Origin: Armigeres subalbatus | Taxonomy: Eukaryota; Arthropoda; Insecta; Diptera; Culicidae | DNA: 64,000 nucleotides | NCBI RefSeq assembly: GCF_024139115.2 | Contig: NC_085140.1 | Coordinates: forward strand, 235,602,371-235,666,370 | Direction: 5' to 3' | Shown: one piece after another, positions 1-12,314 of the stretch | Layout of the letters: the number at the start of each line of letters is the position of its first letter | How positions within the stretch are numbered: the first letter of the stretch is position 1 | The notes under the pieces: generated by a model | Database searches by the model: none | The model's input: only the letters and a program-made list of their open reading frames with translations | Told to the model about the DNA's origin: nothing | Program-made: the position numbers and the translations under genes

Positions 1-279
1 TTTGCCCTACTTAATCCAGTTGATGTTCTTGTCTTCTTGAAATTTTCCTTCTTTTTTTCTGTTAGTTTGCTTATGCTTTTATTTGCTAACCATTACCACG
101 CTTCCATAGAAAAAAAAATCTTATCCGCACACTCTCCTTGGCTTATTTTGATAAAGTGCTCCAATTCTGCACAAAGGTCGCCATCAAGAGCAGCAGCAAT
201 CACTGTTGTGCAGCCAAACGAGAAACGTAAAGCAACAAAACCATGTGATTCACCCATCAACTGTGCTCTCGTTTTGCAG

Positions 280-387
280 GAAATTCCGGCACCAAGGATA
301 AGGAATCGCGCAAGGACAAAGACCGAGGCGATAAAGAGGCCTACTCTTCGTCGTCCATTTTCCTGCAGCGTTCGCCGGGATCCGACG
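280..387 (+). CDS. Internal coding exon of an unidentified host gene
   Basis: A pyrimidine-rich stretch ending TTTTGCAG (to 279) is followed by 108 bases and a consensus donor, GTAAGT, at 388-393. Read from 282, the exon is open for 35 codons. It begins NSGTKDKESRKDKDRGDKEA and then has a serine run and FLQRSPGSD, a charged low-complexity stretch typical of a disordered linker. Two bases (280-281) complete a codon from an upstream exon outside the window, and one base (387) is left over. That base joins in phase with the first two bases of the exon at 38751 to give GTA (Val). The frame starting at 280 is also open but gives an arginine-rich, unnatural peptide. I do not recognise the protein. 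Splice sites and phase are seen; linkage to the downstream exon is inferred. Confidence 0.72.
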
Positions 388-786
388 GTAAGTGAATTGG
401 ATGGGTTGTTTTTCCTGGCCTTCCATAAAAAGGAATCCCCTGCACACATCATCCCACGTTAACGGTTCTGTCCATTAATTTTATCGAGCGGGGACAGGTG
501 GCAGGCAAAACCATATGAAACATATCTTCTTTGCTGAAAGGCATGCTTATTTTTATGAACTTGCAGGGAAATTGTGTGATATAAGATCACATACCTAGTT
601 GTAAATCTAGATATGTGTTTGCATACTTTATTAGTACAAAGCTTATGCCAAGACAAAAACACCAAAGACTCAACTATTATTCAAATTTTTCATTATACAC
701 TGAATAGGCCAGTGTCCAACAATAATATTAGGGAAAGCACCTGTCTAGCGTACTGGGTCGTGGGATCAAACCCTACCGAAGTAAGT
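388..786. other. Start of the large intron, no recognised element
   Basis: Intronic sequence just downstream of the donor. Around 745-785 there is a weakly tRNA B-box-like stretch (GGGATCAAACCC), but no paired A box or cloverleaf was found. Confidence 0.4.
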
Positions 787-787
787 A

Positions 788-1942
788 GGGTGGTCGGTTT
801 TGACCACTTTTGGTGAAAACCGGTATTTCGGTATTGACGATGTTGATACCGGTAATACCGGTGTAATACCGGTATTGAAGTTTTTTCTGAGGATTTCATT
901 TTAAGTTATGAAAAAGCATATAATTTCAAAATCCAATCGAGAAATCATTATGTACTGTTGTGTAAAATTAAGATTTAATGACAGTTTTTATATTTTGCGC
1001 CCAAAATCTGATGAAAAATTGAATAAAACCTAAACTATCAATTGGGTATAGTTTATTTTGTTGTTTCATTAAAGTTTTCCTGGATTTTTTTTATTAAATC
1101 ATGACTATCGCAGCCATTCAGTGTTGTGTCGTTGGAATTCAATTGTTCAATTTTCCCAGAACTTTTTTCGGAAACTAAATATCAAATAATGAGGTATGAC
1201 AAACTTGAAGCGCTTAAAGCTACCTACAACTTTGTATAACAAGACAATGATGTAAATATATAATCTGAGGCGTGGGAGTCAAAATGACATTATGTCAAAT
1301 GACACGTGTCATTTTGAACAGATTTTACACTCTAGCCTCAGATGCTATATTTAGAGCAATGTACCTTTGGACAAAAATACAGAACTACTCCAGCGTTATG
1401 AGTACATCAATAATCATAAAGTGAATTTGGCATCTAAAAAAAGTTTTGAACAAATTAGTCATGCAGATGACGTTTTATAACACTGCAATTTCTTTTCTGC
1501 ATTTCTTGGATATCTTAAATATAAATGCATAAGCAAAAAAAAGCAAATTTTAAATTCATATTGTTATCCAGATTTACCTGAAGAGAAAAGAAACTAGTGC
1601 CTAAGCACTGTTCGATTTAGCTCTCCAAAAGCAAAAACTAATTATTCTTCAACAAGGTATGATAAATTTAAACATTTGCCCTAAGAATAGAATAAATAAT
1701 TTGTGGGATTTATTATTATATTTTCTTTTGTTGTTGTAAGTGGTCTGAAAAGTAAGAGCACACTAATTACACCATGCGCTCCTAGCCACCCATTTAAAAA
1801 GTCTTTTATCTACTAAATTTTGATGAAAATTGGAATACCGAAAATACCGGTTTCTAGACCTTCATAAAACCGGTATTCCGGTATCCAAAAATGGGCCGGT
1901 AATACCGGTTTTACCGGTTTCGGTATTACCGGTAAACCACCC
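788..1942. mobile_element. 1.15-kb TIR element with ATACCGG subterminal repeats
   Basis: The ends are GGGTGGTCGG on the left and the inverse of GGGTGGTTTACC on the right, and a TA dinucleotide lies on each side (786-787 and 1943-1944). About 120 bases inside each end carry many short copies of ATACCGGT or its complement, resembling clustered transposase-binding sites. The AT-rich interior has no transposase frame, so the copy is nonautonomous. The superfamily is uncertain: a TA target suggests Tc1/mariner, but clustered subterminal repeats are also typical of hAT. Confidence 0.7.
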
Positions 1943-1996
1943 TAGTGGTAACCTCCAATACCTACATTTTTCCAACTATATGTTTCACATGCCTTA

Positions 1997-2197
1997 GGGG
2001 AACTGTTCCGCACTTCATCTCATAGCTCCCATGTTCATCTCGAATCAAAAACAAAGCAATGAAAAAGAATTTGATTTATTTCTTATTTTGGTGATTATTT
2101 TCAGCAGTGAGCACGCATGTTAGCAAAAATAATCGACGAGATGGGTGCTGTATTTCTTTGATTTGCGATGAGATATGTTCAGTGAGGAACAATTCCC
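1997..2197 (-). mobile_element. MITE, TAGGGGAACTGT family, copy 1
   Basis: The left end reads TAGGGGAACTGTTCC and the right end is its degraded inverse (GGAACAATTCCC). The interior (TTTTCAGCAGTGAGCACGC and flanks) is the reverse complement of the element at 28850-29066, so these are two copies of one roughly 0.2-kb family in opposite orientation. The TA flank on the left is clear and the right end is worn. Confidence 0.72.
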
Positions 2198-2524
2198 ACA
2201 TATGCACAGATTGAGTTTCAGACATAGTAATTAATTATCACTCCGATGATTTATGGAAATATAGGAATTAATCTTGAATGTTATGAATGATTGTTGGAAT
2301 TAAAGAGGATTGACGTTTTGTTTTCATAAAGTTATCAACATACCGGTTGCTTGGATTACATTAATTGGTCGGGGCTGTCATTTTGAATATGAATATGAAA
2401 CATTCATCTTCTTAGCAGCTGTTCTAGATTCTTTTTTTATAAAAGTGGAGTCTCAAAATCATAAAACCAAAAACTGTTATACCGCTCAGTTATATTTTCT
2501 GCAGTTTTAAACCACGAATGAATT
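2198..2524. other. No recognised element
   Basis: AT-rich intronic sequence in which I see no gene, repeat or terminal inverted repeat. Confidence 0.4.
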
Positions 2525-2900
2525 GACGAGCTCGGTGGTCTAGTGGCTACCGATTCTGCCTTATAAGCAGGAGGTCGTCGGTTCAATTCCATGCTCGTCC
2601 CATTCCTACTTTGTATTTCTAACTTAGTTCTTTCTGTGTTTCACGTTCTACCAAAACGATTCCTACTGTTATAGCCTTTCACACTAACAATTCTAAAACC
2701 TCCTGTAACACCTATGAAAGGCCGTAGAGTTCTCTGCATCTTTCTTAAGTAGGTGATCAACTAAACTATCCTTCCTCTTCCTCAACATTCGCGAGGACGT
2801 GGCCAGGATAGATCTCGACTATTGGAGAGTGCATTGCTTACATCTAAGAGATAAGTGATTAGTACCAAATCAATATCTGTAGTAACGTATGAAAACGATT
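2525..2900 (+). mobile_element. tRNA-derived SINE
   Basis: The head has tRNA length (2525-2599). A perfect 7-bp acceptor-like pairing joins GACGAGC at 2525-2531 with GCTCGTC at 2593-2599. There is an A box (TGGTCTAGTGG, 2536-2546), a B box (GGTTCAATTCC, 2580-2590), and an anticodon-like loop holding TAT. The T stem does not pair, so this is a SINE head and not a working tRNA gene. The sequence after the head (CATTCCTACTTTGTATTTCT) resembles that of the SINE at 58680-59305. The 3' limit is approximate. Confidence 0.72.
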
Positions 2901-3479
2901 CTACTCTCAAACAATAGTCCAGGCTTGTACCACCTACGAATTTGTGCGAGTGTTTTAACTTTTTCTGTAGAAACTCTAGTTTAATAAACAATATGTACTG
3001 CAAAAGAGATCCATTCGTTGCAGAGATTAATCGTTGCACACATTTGCGTTTTTTTTTGCATTCTAATATGAAATATTTTCCTTTAAGTTTTCGAATAATT
3101 GATTGAATTTAATTTAAATTTCGAAAATTAAATGCGCGAGTAACAGTAACATAAGTCTCAAAGATATCAAAAGAATCGGAATTGTGAAAAAAACGATTAG
3201 GAGAAATGGCGGCAACTTAGCACAGTTAAGTTTCTTTAGTCTTAATCTGAACAGTTTTGAATTTCTTCAGTTGAAAACTTGGTGATACATACAGTTAACG
3301 GTATCATTATGATTTACATGCCTTGAATTGTGATTTTCAATGGCATTCAAGTATAAAATCTGCACTGGTCTATTAACCATCTTGTGTACGGTTCTAATAG
3401 AAACTAATTTTCAGTCAGTTATCCAAATTGTATCTGATGATCTTTTCTTGTTAAAATCTGTGAAATATCGCTGAAAATG
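2901..3479. other. No recognised element
   Basis: AT-rich intronic sequence with no frame, TIR or tandem structure that I could support. Confidence 0.4.
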
Positions 3480-4795
3480 CCAACATAACAATATTCAACA
3501 TTTTTTCCTAGAGTTTTCAAAGGTTTTTCCTAAGAAATTACTGGAAGAATTTCATTAAGAAATTCGTGAAATAATTGCTGAAGCAATTTCTTTCGGGGTA
3601 ATTCTTAAACCAATTTCCGCAGGAATTCCTAAATCAATTTCCTTCATTTCGGAAGGTTTCCCTGATACGATTTCATAAGGTATTTCTGAAGAATTTTCCG
3701 TAAGACGAAATTTCCAAAGGATTTTCCGATGGAACTTCTGAAAGAATTTCCGAAGAAGTTCTTAAAATATTTCGTTAAGGAAATTTTGAAGGAACCCCTA
3801 CAGTAATTTCCGAAGAAACCTCGGAAGTATTTTCTGAAGAAATTCTCAAGACGCAAGTATTCCTTAAGTATTTTTTAATGTTTTCCTATAGGAACTTTCG
3901 AAGAATACTATTTCAAAAGAATTTTTGGAGCTATCCCGAAGTTATTTCCTGAGAACTTGTCGAAAAAATCCCTGGAGGAAATTTCGTAGGAATTCTTAGT
4001 GGAATGCACGAGATTCAGCATTTTCTTTAGAAATTCGTTCACAAATTCCTAAAAGAGAATTCCAGCGGAATTGCGGGACCCGAAAGAATAGAATATCTGG
4101 AAGAATTTTTGAAAGTCTTGCTAAAGAAGATTTCGAAGGAGTTTTAAAAACATTCTTGGACAAATTTTTCAAGTAACTTTCGAAAGAATTCGAAAAAGAA
4201 TTTCTGAAATTATCACTAGATTTATTTTCAGAGCATTTTTGAAGAAAGTCCTTGAGGGATTTTGCAATGAATCACTGGAGGAATTTCCGAATTTTTTTAT
4301 ACTATGCATGCAAGATTTTCTGAATGACTAACCGAATTCATTCCTGGGGGTATTTTTTACGAAGTCTGGAAGATTTTCCGAACGAATTTTCGGAGTGGTT
4401 CATTGGAATACTACTCCGCGTAAAACCTCCCGAAAAACCTTTGTGAATTTCTTTAGTAAAACAATGTACAATTTCTTTGAAAATTCCTGCAGGAAATTTT
4501 CCAGAAATTTTGTTGAAAGAATTCTTCCGAAAAGTTGATTAAATAATGAAATAGGAAATCATAACTCTTCCGGAAAATTATTGAAGATTAAAATAAAGAT
4601 TCATAAAAAAAAATTCGAAGAAATTTCTGAAGGAAAAATAAATGTATTTTTTGAAAATAGATTCTAAAGAAATCTCGAAGAAATTCCCAACAAATTTTGC
4701 TAATGAAATTTATGAAGGATTCCTTAAATAATTCCTACTGGATTTTCTGAAAAGATTTCTGAAAGAATGCTCAAAGAAAATTGTTGATCTGAATG
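3480..4795. repeat. Degenerate GAATTTCC/GGAATTCC tandem array
   Basis: About 1.3 kb is made of imperfect units around GAAGAATTTCC and GGAAATTCC, with a loose spacing of roughly 12-30 bases on both strands. Short open frames here are by-products of a period near a multiple of three. A related but better kept array lies at 18740-19830. Confidence 0.75.
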
Positions 4796-5014
4796 AATCC
4801 AGGACTGTACTGTTCTAGAGTCACCCACACGGATACAAATTTCATCCATTTGCTTCAAAAATATACATGTTTATTTCCAAAATGGTAATATGTTTGAATC
4901 AAACGATATCTTATAACTTTCGCGATATCTTATAACTTTTTATTATATCTTATAACTCTTATATTCGGATTTCGAGAGGCAGTTCCGAATTCCAAATCCC
5001 GCGCTTGTATGAAT

Positions 5015-6016
5015 CAGGGGTGGCATTGCGCATCTCGATTCGAACGTATTTCTATCGAGTCGAACATGTTTGGCATTACGGCTTTCGATTCGATCTCGGA
5101 AACAACTCATCGTTCGAGTATGCTCGGGGAGGTACAAGAATAACGAGATGTTTTGGCATTATGGAAACTCGATAGCACACTGAAAAACGACTCAAGTCGA
5201 ATGAAAAACACTCGTCACCTTTATAGCTTTCGAATGTTGTTCGAGAGTCATTTCTTGCTAAAAGTTTTTCATTATATTTGTTATTATTTCTCTACAGGAA
5301 GAGAATAAATGTTTCATTATATTATCTTGAAGGAAAAAATGTCATTAGTATACCTACTTTTATAGTTTCCAGACAATATGCAATCTCTAATTATCCCGAA
5401 ATATGCGTAAAAACGTGTATGTTCCAAAATCTACGTAAAAGTAGCTGAGTTAAATAAAAAAAACGCGCAAGAGATGACCCAAGTGCATTTAACTAAAACA
5501 CATGGAAATATCAAAGTAATTTATTATCGAATCCTTCTTTAGCTTTAAATTATTTAACTGAACATTGGATCTGTGGCTTAAACTCTAATACACATAAAAC
5601 TTTTAATTTGTGTCGTAACAATATCTCAATTTTCAAAACAATTTGCAACTGTTTAATAAATAATATTGCTTTTTAAAGTCATTAAGCAGTGCCCTGAAGG
5701 ATGCCTTTCCAACAGGCAACATGCTACACGTAGATGAAATTACTCTTATTCTCTCTGTTTACTCACATTCGCCATGCGCTGAAAGTTGTCTCTCCAGCGG
5801 ACGGCATACTAAACACGGAAACAGCTATCTCTTATTCTCTCTGTTTACATTTCGTTTGACAGAACATACTCGATTGAGCTAGTACAGCACCATTCGAAAT
5901 CTTGTACTGCGACTGAATGAAGTCGAACGAAATACATAATGCCGCAATATTTTCGAAACGAATGCAAAAACGTACGAATCGAGTGATTCGATTCGAGATG
6001 CGCAATGTCACCCCAG
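5015..6016. mobile_element. 1.0-kb nonautonomous TIR element
   Basis: The left end CAGGGGTGGCATTGCGCATC matches the inverse of the right end (GATGCGCAATGTCACCCCAG) with few mismatches. Inside both ends the motif TCGATTCGAA and its relatives recur. There is no transposase frame. A CAGGGGTGG start is typical of hAT termini, but I find no matching 8-bp target duplication. The right end abuts a BEL/Pao fragment, so it probably inserted into it. Confidence 0.7.
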
Positions 6017-6466
6017 GTTCACCTCCAGTACTACACGTGGTGCTTCTACAATCATGTCCAAACTGTTCGCGTCATCTACGGAGGTGTTCTCCATAATGGC
6101 TGAGGCTGCTTCGGGATATAAATGCTTCCGTTCTTCGGCGTTTTTTGTTCTTTCACGTATTTTGCAGAGCATCATGAACATGATGATCCGAACGTTGCTA
6201 CGTCTATCGCGTATTTGTGCACTGTATCTTCTGGATAGTTGGATAAGGATCTGGTGGAACATTTCCTTTACGTAACCTGAAATGGCAACTTCTCGTTGGC
6301 AAAACCAAAACAACACTAATGATAGCGAACTGACAAGGTCCGGGCCTGCCAGAAGTATCGAATTCAAGGAAACTCCATCAGTTTTAACAGCAGCGTCGTC
6401 CAAAACGATCCGAACTTTTCCAGGTTTATTAGGATTCTGCACGACTTCTAATGGCAAATACCACAA
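6008..6466 (-). pseudogene. BEL/Pao reverse transcriptase fragment
   Basis: Reading leftward, the 152-codon frame has the order typical of BEL/Pao polymerase: WYLPL, NPNKPGKVRIVLDDAA, GVSLNSILLAGPDL, then a VKEMFHQI-type segment. In intact elements this comes just before the palm domain. After that the frame loses similarity and is shortened: the YVDD active site is degraded to SVDDAN, followed by a short acidic stretch. The gene is clearly decayed and carries internal deletions. It is the downstream part of the relic whose gag lies at 7300-7990. No LTRs were found. Confidence 0.82.
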
Positions 6467-6959
6467 TTTTCTTGGATCACTATGTATCAGTATTCAGGAA
6501 ATTCAGCACATTCAAACTTTCACAAACTGCTATGTGAACGGGTTTTTTGACGTGAACTACATCTGAGGGGAAGGCTCGGATACAGGGTGTAAAATGAAAA
6601 TTTCAAAATTAGGGACCGTCACGAAATCATGTAAGATTTGTAACATTAATAGGTCCTTTATTTTCCAATGGATTCTACAGATTTATATATCAATCGATTC
6701 GCAAACTCTCCACCAATTTGCCAGTAGTATTAAAACTTTCGATTATCAACGGTTAAAACTATTCTTCCATGTATCATGCATCCCCTATACAGCGTGTTTC
6801 AATCCTTCGTAATTGCCTTCTTTTAGCGTATTATCAATTGTTGAACTTTGGTGTATGAAAGGATTAGTCCAGCTGCTAGACAGAGTGGGAGGGACTGCTA
6901 AAGCTGCGTAGTAGTGTCGGGATGGTTCTTTGTTTTCTATATAAAGCGTAATGATTGGT
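6467..6959. other. Degraded BEL interior or later insertion
   Basis: Between the RT fragment and the upstream BEL pieces lies AT-rich sequence without a readable frame. A TACAGGGTGTAAAAT stretch at about 6583 resembles a mariner-type end, but no partner end was found. Confidence 0.35.
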
Positions 6960-7300
6960 TCAGTGTGCTATATTTGGTTTCACGTAGTTTACGTCAAGTG
7001 GTCGTGTCTTGTATACAACCCATTTTTTTAGAGTTTCTCCCGCTCTGCGATCTTCGTCGACTTCAACTTGCTGAACCAAAACTACGCCATTGCTTTCAGT
7101 CAAATAGAAGTTCTTTGCCGCAGCATGCAGTTGTCGATCGGACGACCGGACACAAATATGGAGGAGACTATTTTCGGGCAAGCCGGTAGCCATTGATGGC
7201 CCAACATAACCTCAGTTCCGCTACAACTGGTTTGCAATACTTTTCTTTCTTCTCGCTTCTTTATAATAAACAACAGTTTAGAATTATCGGCGCCGATCAA
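6960..7300 (-). pseudogene. BEL/Pao protease-linker region, frameshifted
   Basis: Two overlapping minus-strand frames carry pieces of the region between protease and reverse transcriptase. One begins with an IGADNSKLL box, which matches the (L)IGxDN motif common in BEL/Pao polyproteins, and it is followed by a KKREERK stretch. The two pieces are in different frames, so at least one frameshift separates them. Confidence 0.65.
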
Positions 7301-7990
7301 AATACGGTGCTGCGCTAGGATAACTGGCCAGAAGAAGGTCCTTGAGGTAGTTCAACCTGCGCGTCATTTCGTCGTACTGCAACAACTCAAAATAAAATCA
7401 AAGTTGACGACCGTTGACGCATAGTTCAATGATCCTTCCGATCCTTACAAATCGCTGAAACTTTAAGCTGAACGTTCTGCGTTACTTGAAATCATGACAG
7501 TCTTTCACTTTATGTCCATCCTTAACAGACACGGTTTCGATTGATGACCTAGACGTTGACTTCCTCCTTCTTCGCGCCGCGTTCAGTTTTCCTTAGTGTT
7601 CCGTTGAAAATGCGTCGATGGAGCCTCCTTCCTCTCCCTTAGACTAATCTTACTTTCTCATCGACTCTACGTAAAGTGTGATATTGCTCGCAGCAGACAC
7701 GATTGTTGTCATGTAAGTGCCGAAAGCACGCACATTTACCACTGGAACTTGTTGCTGAACAGCCTAGTCCAACTTGATGTTAGCCGGAAACTTGTCCACC
7801 AGTACCTGGCGTAGATAGGGATTGGACAAATGGATTTCCATACCCATAGACTGTAGCTGGATGTAAAGGTTCTGCACAATAAGTCCGAAGCTGATGACAC
7901 TTTCTATTCTGTAGGATTCCGGTGCCTCAGTGGAATACATTTTGTTCATCAAGCAGTTCAGTATTAGCTCCTGACGGGTATAATTGTTGT
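7301..7990 (-). pseudogene. BEL/Pao gag relic
   Basis: The 7764-7952 frame contains ESVISFGLIVQNLYIQLQ, then GMEIHLSNPYLRQVLVDKF. This matches the conserved part of BEL/Pao gag (DUF1759 type), where a related LxNPxLxxxLVDKLP motif is usual. Nearer 7500-7560 the minus strand reads KDGHKVKDC, which looks like the second half of a CCHC zinc knuckle with its first cysteines lost. Together with the pieces at 6008-7300 this is one minus-strand element in the order gag, protease, RT, broken by many stops. Confidence 0.72.
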
Positions 7991-8185
7991 ATGTAGTTAC
8001 CTTCTCACAAACAGAGACCAGTCTATTGGATGACCGAACCGGTGCTGCTACAGATGTATGGGGAACGTCGGCCTGTGTGGAAACGGCCGGAAGTGTACCA
8101 CCAACCGAACTATTAGCGGTTTTTTCTCCATTTGACCTGTACCGAAGGGGACTTGGCTTATCCCGGATTCAGTGACCATGGTTTA

Positions 8186-9765
8186 ATCTTACACAGTATA
8201 AAAATGTTACAGCATATATGATGTAACAAAAAGGCTCCGTTTGATTCAACTTATTTTTCCATCACTTTTTAAAATTTCAGGTCGTAATTATTAAGGAGAT
8301 TGTATTCAATATTGTATACAAGTAAAAGTTGGATGTAAAATTAGAGGCTATTGAACACAAAAATAGGTGTTTAAATATTTCCAAGACGTGTAATTTTCAG
8401 AATTTGTAACTGTGTAGTTACTTCTCAACATCGCTCAGTTTGCTTCTAGTGCTGGCATGACTTTTCCGGCTCCCTCCATTATTCGATAACTCTTCCTACT
8501 GTATCACCTCATACTTCTACACAGTATTAGTTTTTGTGTAAATTTACGTTCATTTTCATGCACATATTTGGAGCATAAAAATAAACGCAATAATGAGTTA
8601 GATATTAAATTTACACGGATTGAAAATGTGGTCATGCGAAATTACATGAAATGTATTTTTAATTGAATCTTTCCAAACGTTTAATTTTACACGATCATGT
8701 GAATTTAAACGATGATGTAATATAAAATTTCGACTACGGTTTTTGTTTAGATTTGAGGCTCTTCGCAGAAAAAATCTATTGACTCAAATGGACGATCTAG
8801 CCCACAATTGTAAGCCCCAATGATGTGTTCAGTCCTTTTGAGAATATTTCTGGACGAGAAAATAGAATTCCAAACATATGTGAAAACAATTAAATTTCAA
8901 TTCAATAGATGAGAAACTTAAAATATTTGTGATAGTATTGACTAAATAAAATGGCGAGTTAATAAAATTTCATTATTTATTTATTCAGTTATACGATACA
9001 TGTCTTTATAATACCAGTAGAATCAGCCTCCATTACTGCAAAGTTCGACAACGCAGAAGATGCCGAATACTGACTGTCCGGAATGTAAGCGTGTATGTTT
9101 CGCCATCGATTTAACTTTTTGATTAAACGCATTGAAACGAATTGCTAGACTTAAAATTGTAGTGTCACTAACGAAGATGCCTTTTATACGACTCTAAAAA
9201 TTTGCACCGTGTTCGATTCAATTCGATTCAAGAAAACACACACAATAATTGCACATTTAAAACACTTTTAGGAAATTGATGACTCGTGTATACATTTTCC
9301 TCGGCTTCCAAACAAACTGTTTAAAAGTTTCAGGTAATTCTGTCTGAACAAATAAAACGTACCATCCCTCACTGAGTGCTAAAAAAACTGAAGTGCAGTT
9401 GTAGCATTCGCTATATATTTTTTCTTATGTTACTTCACTTTTACATGACGATTAAAAATTAAATCAATATTGATTATAAATTCGACGTATATCCATTTAT
9501 TTTTAAAGTAGCAGTTGAAAAATACTCTGTACTGTAAAAACATGTCGATTAAAATATAAAATTATGTGTTTTTCGGTGCTCTAGTTATGTGCATTAAAAT
9601 ATACTCAATTTTCAATCGAATTCAGATTTAAATTAATTTATTATTACAGCAATTACAAAATAACTTAATATTCAATCAAATTCCTAATTCAATCAATTTA
9701 TTATTACATAATTTCTAATTTACATGTCGTGTAAATTTAATTATTTTTTGGTGTGTAGGAACTGT
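8186..9765. mobile_element. AT-rich insertion with TACAC ends (tentative)
   Basis: This AT-rich block interrupts what may be the 5' part of the BEL relic. The right end, read inward, is CTACACACCAAAAAATAATT followed by ACACG-type motifs. Similar TACACAG and TTTACACG motifs recur at about 8188, 8517 and 8620. The motif cluster suggests one or two nonautonomous TIR elements, but the ends do not match well enough to fix the borders. Confidence 0.4.
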
Positions 9766-11703
9766 TCCGGCTGGTGAACTCCTGCAAGATCCTCTTCCGA
9801 CGTTAGATTCGTCTTCCGCTGACTTATTCTAATAACTAAGATTTTATTTCCCGTTTCACGGGAAAAATGGACCCACTACTTATGGGAAAGATTCTTGAAA
9901 ATGCTGATAATGGTGCTTGCCTAGGGAGCAATCAAGCTTACAGCGAAAAATTTACAGCATCACAAATCCATATAGAGGTGCAATTCCGACTTTAGTCGTG
10001 TACAGCCTTTTCTGTCAAGCAACTAATGTTTAAAGTGGCGAAAACTTGACAGAGAGGCATGCAATAAATGGTTTAACTTCCGCAGCAAATAGATTTCCTG
10101 GACGGACGAATGACAGAATGTACTCGTTTCGGACGAAAGGAAGTTCAAGCCTGGTAGCCCTGATATTGGACAATATAACTGGCATCTGTATGAAGAACCG
10201 GAAACCGGATGTTGAAATATTGCCGGAACTTTAGTAGTATGCTGATTGTTTAGGGAGCATTTCCATTCGTGGAATTCTCCTATTATTGATGTGAATCTTA
10301 ACAAGAATAGAGGCGGAGGATTAGATATAATCTTGTTGGAACCCAGTCATTGATGTTCCCAGATTTCGCTTTTTCAACAGGAAAGTACCGTGGAGTTTTC
10401 ATTAATTCTTACAAACTTTCCATTGGGAAAATTCCATCCTACAACACATTCTGCTCCACATGGAACGCAAAACAAAAATAGAGTATAGAAGTCAAACTCC
10501 TTTCTCAATCGTATCACTAAACCAAGGTTCAAGTCACGTGGCCATTGACGTGCTATAAACGAACCACTCCTGCCTGCACACAATGTACATAAACGGATGG
10601 GGTTGAAATCCTGCAGCATACATACACCAACTTGGCCGTACAGCAATAATGGGAGAGCATCCTGTTCAATGTTCCTTCACTGGTTCTGATAAAAAGTCGA
10701 GACTGAACGGCAGCATAGTACCAGCTAGTATTGTAGTAGACTGCCACCACGATAAACACCACTTCTCTCATCTCGGGTGACGCTTTGATATGATGTTGCA
10801 CAATACCAGAGTGCCGGCCGGCCGGCATAACCCGACAATTCACACTGGGATGAATAGAAGCTGACCTTTTTTTTGCGAATCGTTACTAAGATTACAGTTC
10901 ATTCGTGTCAATATCTTCTTGATGCAGATTCATTATCTCAATCGTCGTGGACGATGCTTACTCTACACCGTGAGTACGCAAAATTTTTCCACTTAAACAT
11001 TAAACTCCAATTGCGGACATGACAGGCGCTTTTTCATCCCAACGTGCGGCTGGTGCAACTAACCGGCGCAGTCGAAACCGGTCAGAAAACTCAGACGACA
11101 AGGCGTGGGATGTTCATTGTGCATGTGGTATGGCGGCCGCAGGGACCTTGCAAAAGACCTTGCCATGAGCAGCGGGCGGTGGCGGCGAGGCGGCGGCGTT
11201 CGCAGCGAAACGGCTCGGGAGCAATTGCAATCTATCTCTAACCATTTTGTATGTGTGTCGAAGTGGTGGCTTGCATGGCGGTGAAATTGACGACTACCGT
11301 ACCGGCCGGCCAGGATAGAGCTTTCGTTGACTATATAGGGATACCGCCGGTGGTGTTACTGAATATATAGAAGGGAAAGTTTTTCCACTCTCGGTCTCGC
11401 GTTGGTGAGGTGGGGGTTGCACGACATATGTACATAATGGTTGGTAAGAAAAGCACAGTGTCAAGCATGCTGATGAAAAGGCATACGGTGAATTAAATGA
11501 AATAGAAGGATGTCTGATGGCAGGTTGTGAGACGAATGGAATGACTTTTCCGACTGTTTTGACGATGTTATTGGCTTTTCGGTTCAGTTCAAACCAGGTG
11601 CAATGGAAAAAATGTATTTTCTTGAAGAAATCGTAACCAAAGGATATCATAACCACTCCAAACCTGAAATGCATTAACTTTACATATAGATGCACGTGTA
11701 TAG
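9766..11703. other. Unassigned intronic sequence, partly GC-rich
   Basis: There are no supported genes. Open frames on both strands lack start context, splice sites or recognisable domains. A 14-bp GCCGGC palindrome run lies at 10813-10826, and a GC-rich patch at 11030-11240 (GGCGGCGAGGCGGCGGCG) stands out from the AT-rich background and could be a regulatory island. Confidence 0.4.
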
Positions 11704-12207
11704 TGATAAAACGTGGATAAATAATTTATGAAATTCAAGCGATGACTTTTCACTTATTGGTACTGATAAGAAGATTTTTTTAGGTGATAGTTGTATCCTG
11801 CAATATGTTTAACATAAAACCTACTGTAGCAAAATGAACTGCTTTAACTATTCACTATTAACTATTTAACTATTCAGTACTGAAATAGACAAGTTTTCTG
11901 ATAAGTTATTGGTTATTAGTTCCTAAGTGCTGTAGAACATAATTCACAAACAAAAATTCGACCTTTCTCTGGACTCCTTCCTTGAGCTATTTAATGATTG
12001 TTTTTGCCTAATTGTTCCCTTCATATATATTGTGAACTTTTTACTCCAAACTGACGCTGAAGCTCGTTAGGGCATGTATGCCCTCCAATAGTCCAACTAC
12101 TGTTAAATTTGTTCATTAAAAGTAACTTACATTTTTTCCTAAAAATTATCCAAAAACAACTCTGGAAATTCGTTTCGGATTTTTTCCAGAAATCAAGATA
12201 CCGTAAA
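11704..12207. other. No recognised element
   Basis: AT-rich intronic sequence; nothing recognised. Confidence 0.35.
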
Positions 12208-12314
12208 CCCGAGTAGCACAGATGTTCCAAATCGGTTGCTGCAACTAATTTGAGACTGATTTTGGTGACAATCAAGTTGCTGCAACCAAATATTATTGAA
12301 GTGTGCTACTTGGG
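12208..12314. mobile_element. 107-bp MITE with CCCRAGTAGCACA ends
   Basis: The left end CCCGAGTAGCACA mirrors the right end TGTGCTACTTGGG. The interior carries GGTTGCTGCAAC and its approximate inverse. A worn relative with GCTGCAACC and CAGCTTGGG lies at about 14030-14112. Confidence 0.6.

Noticed and set aside
37..462. 141-codon frame across the first exon
   Set aside because: It runs through splice sites and uses an Arg-rich frame; the real reading frame of the exon starts at 282.
2525..2599. tRNA gene with TAT anticodon
   Set aside because: Acceptor pairing and boxes are present, but the T stem does not pair and a SINE body follows, so it is a SINE head.
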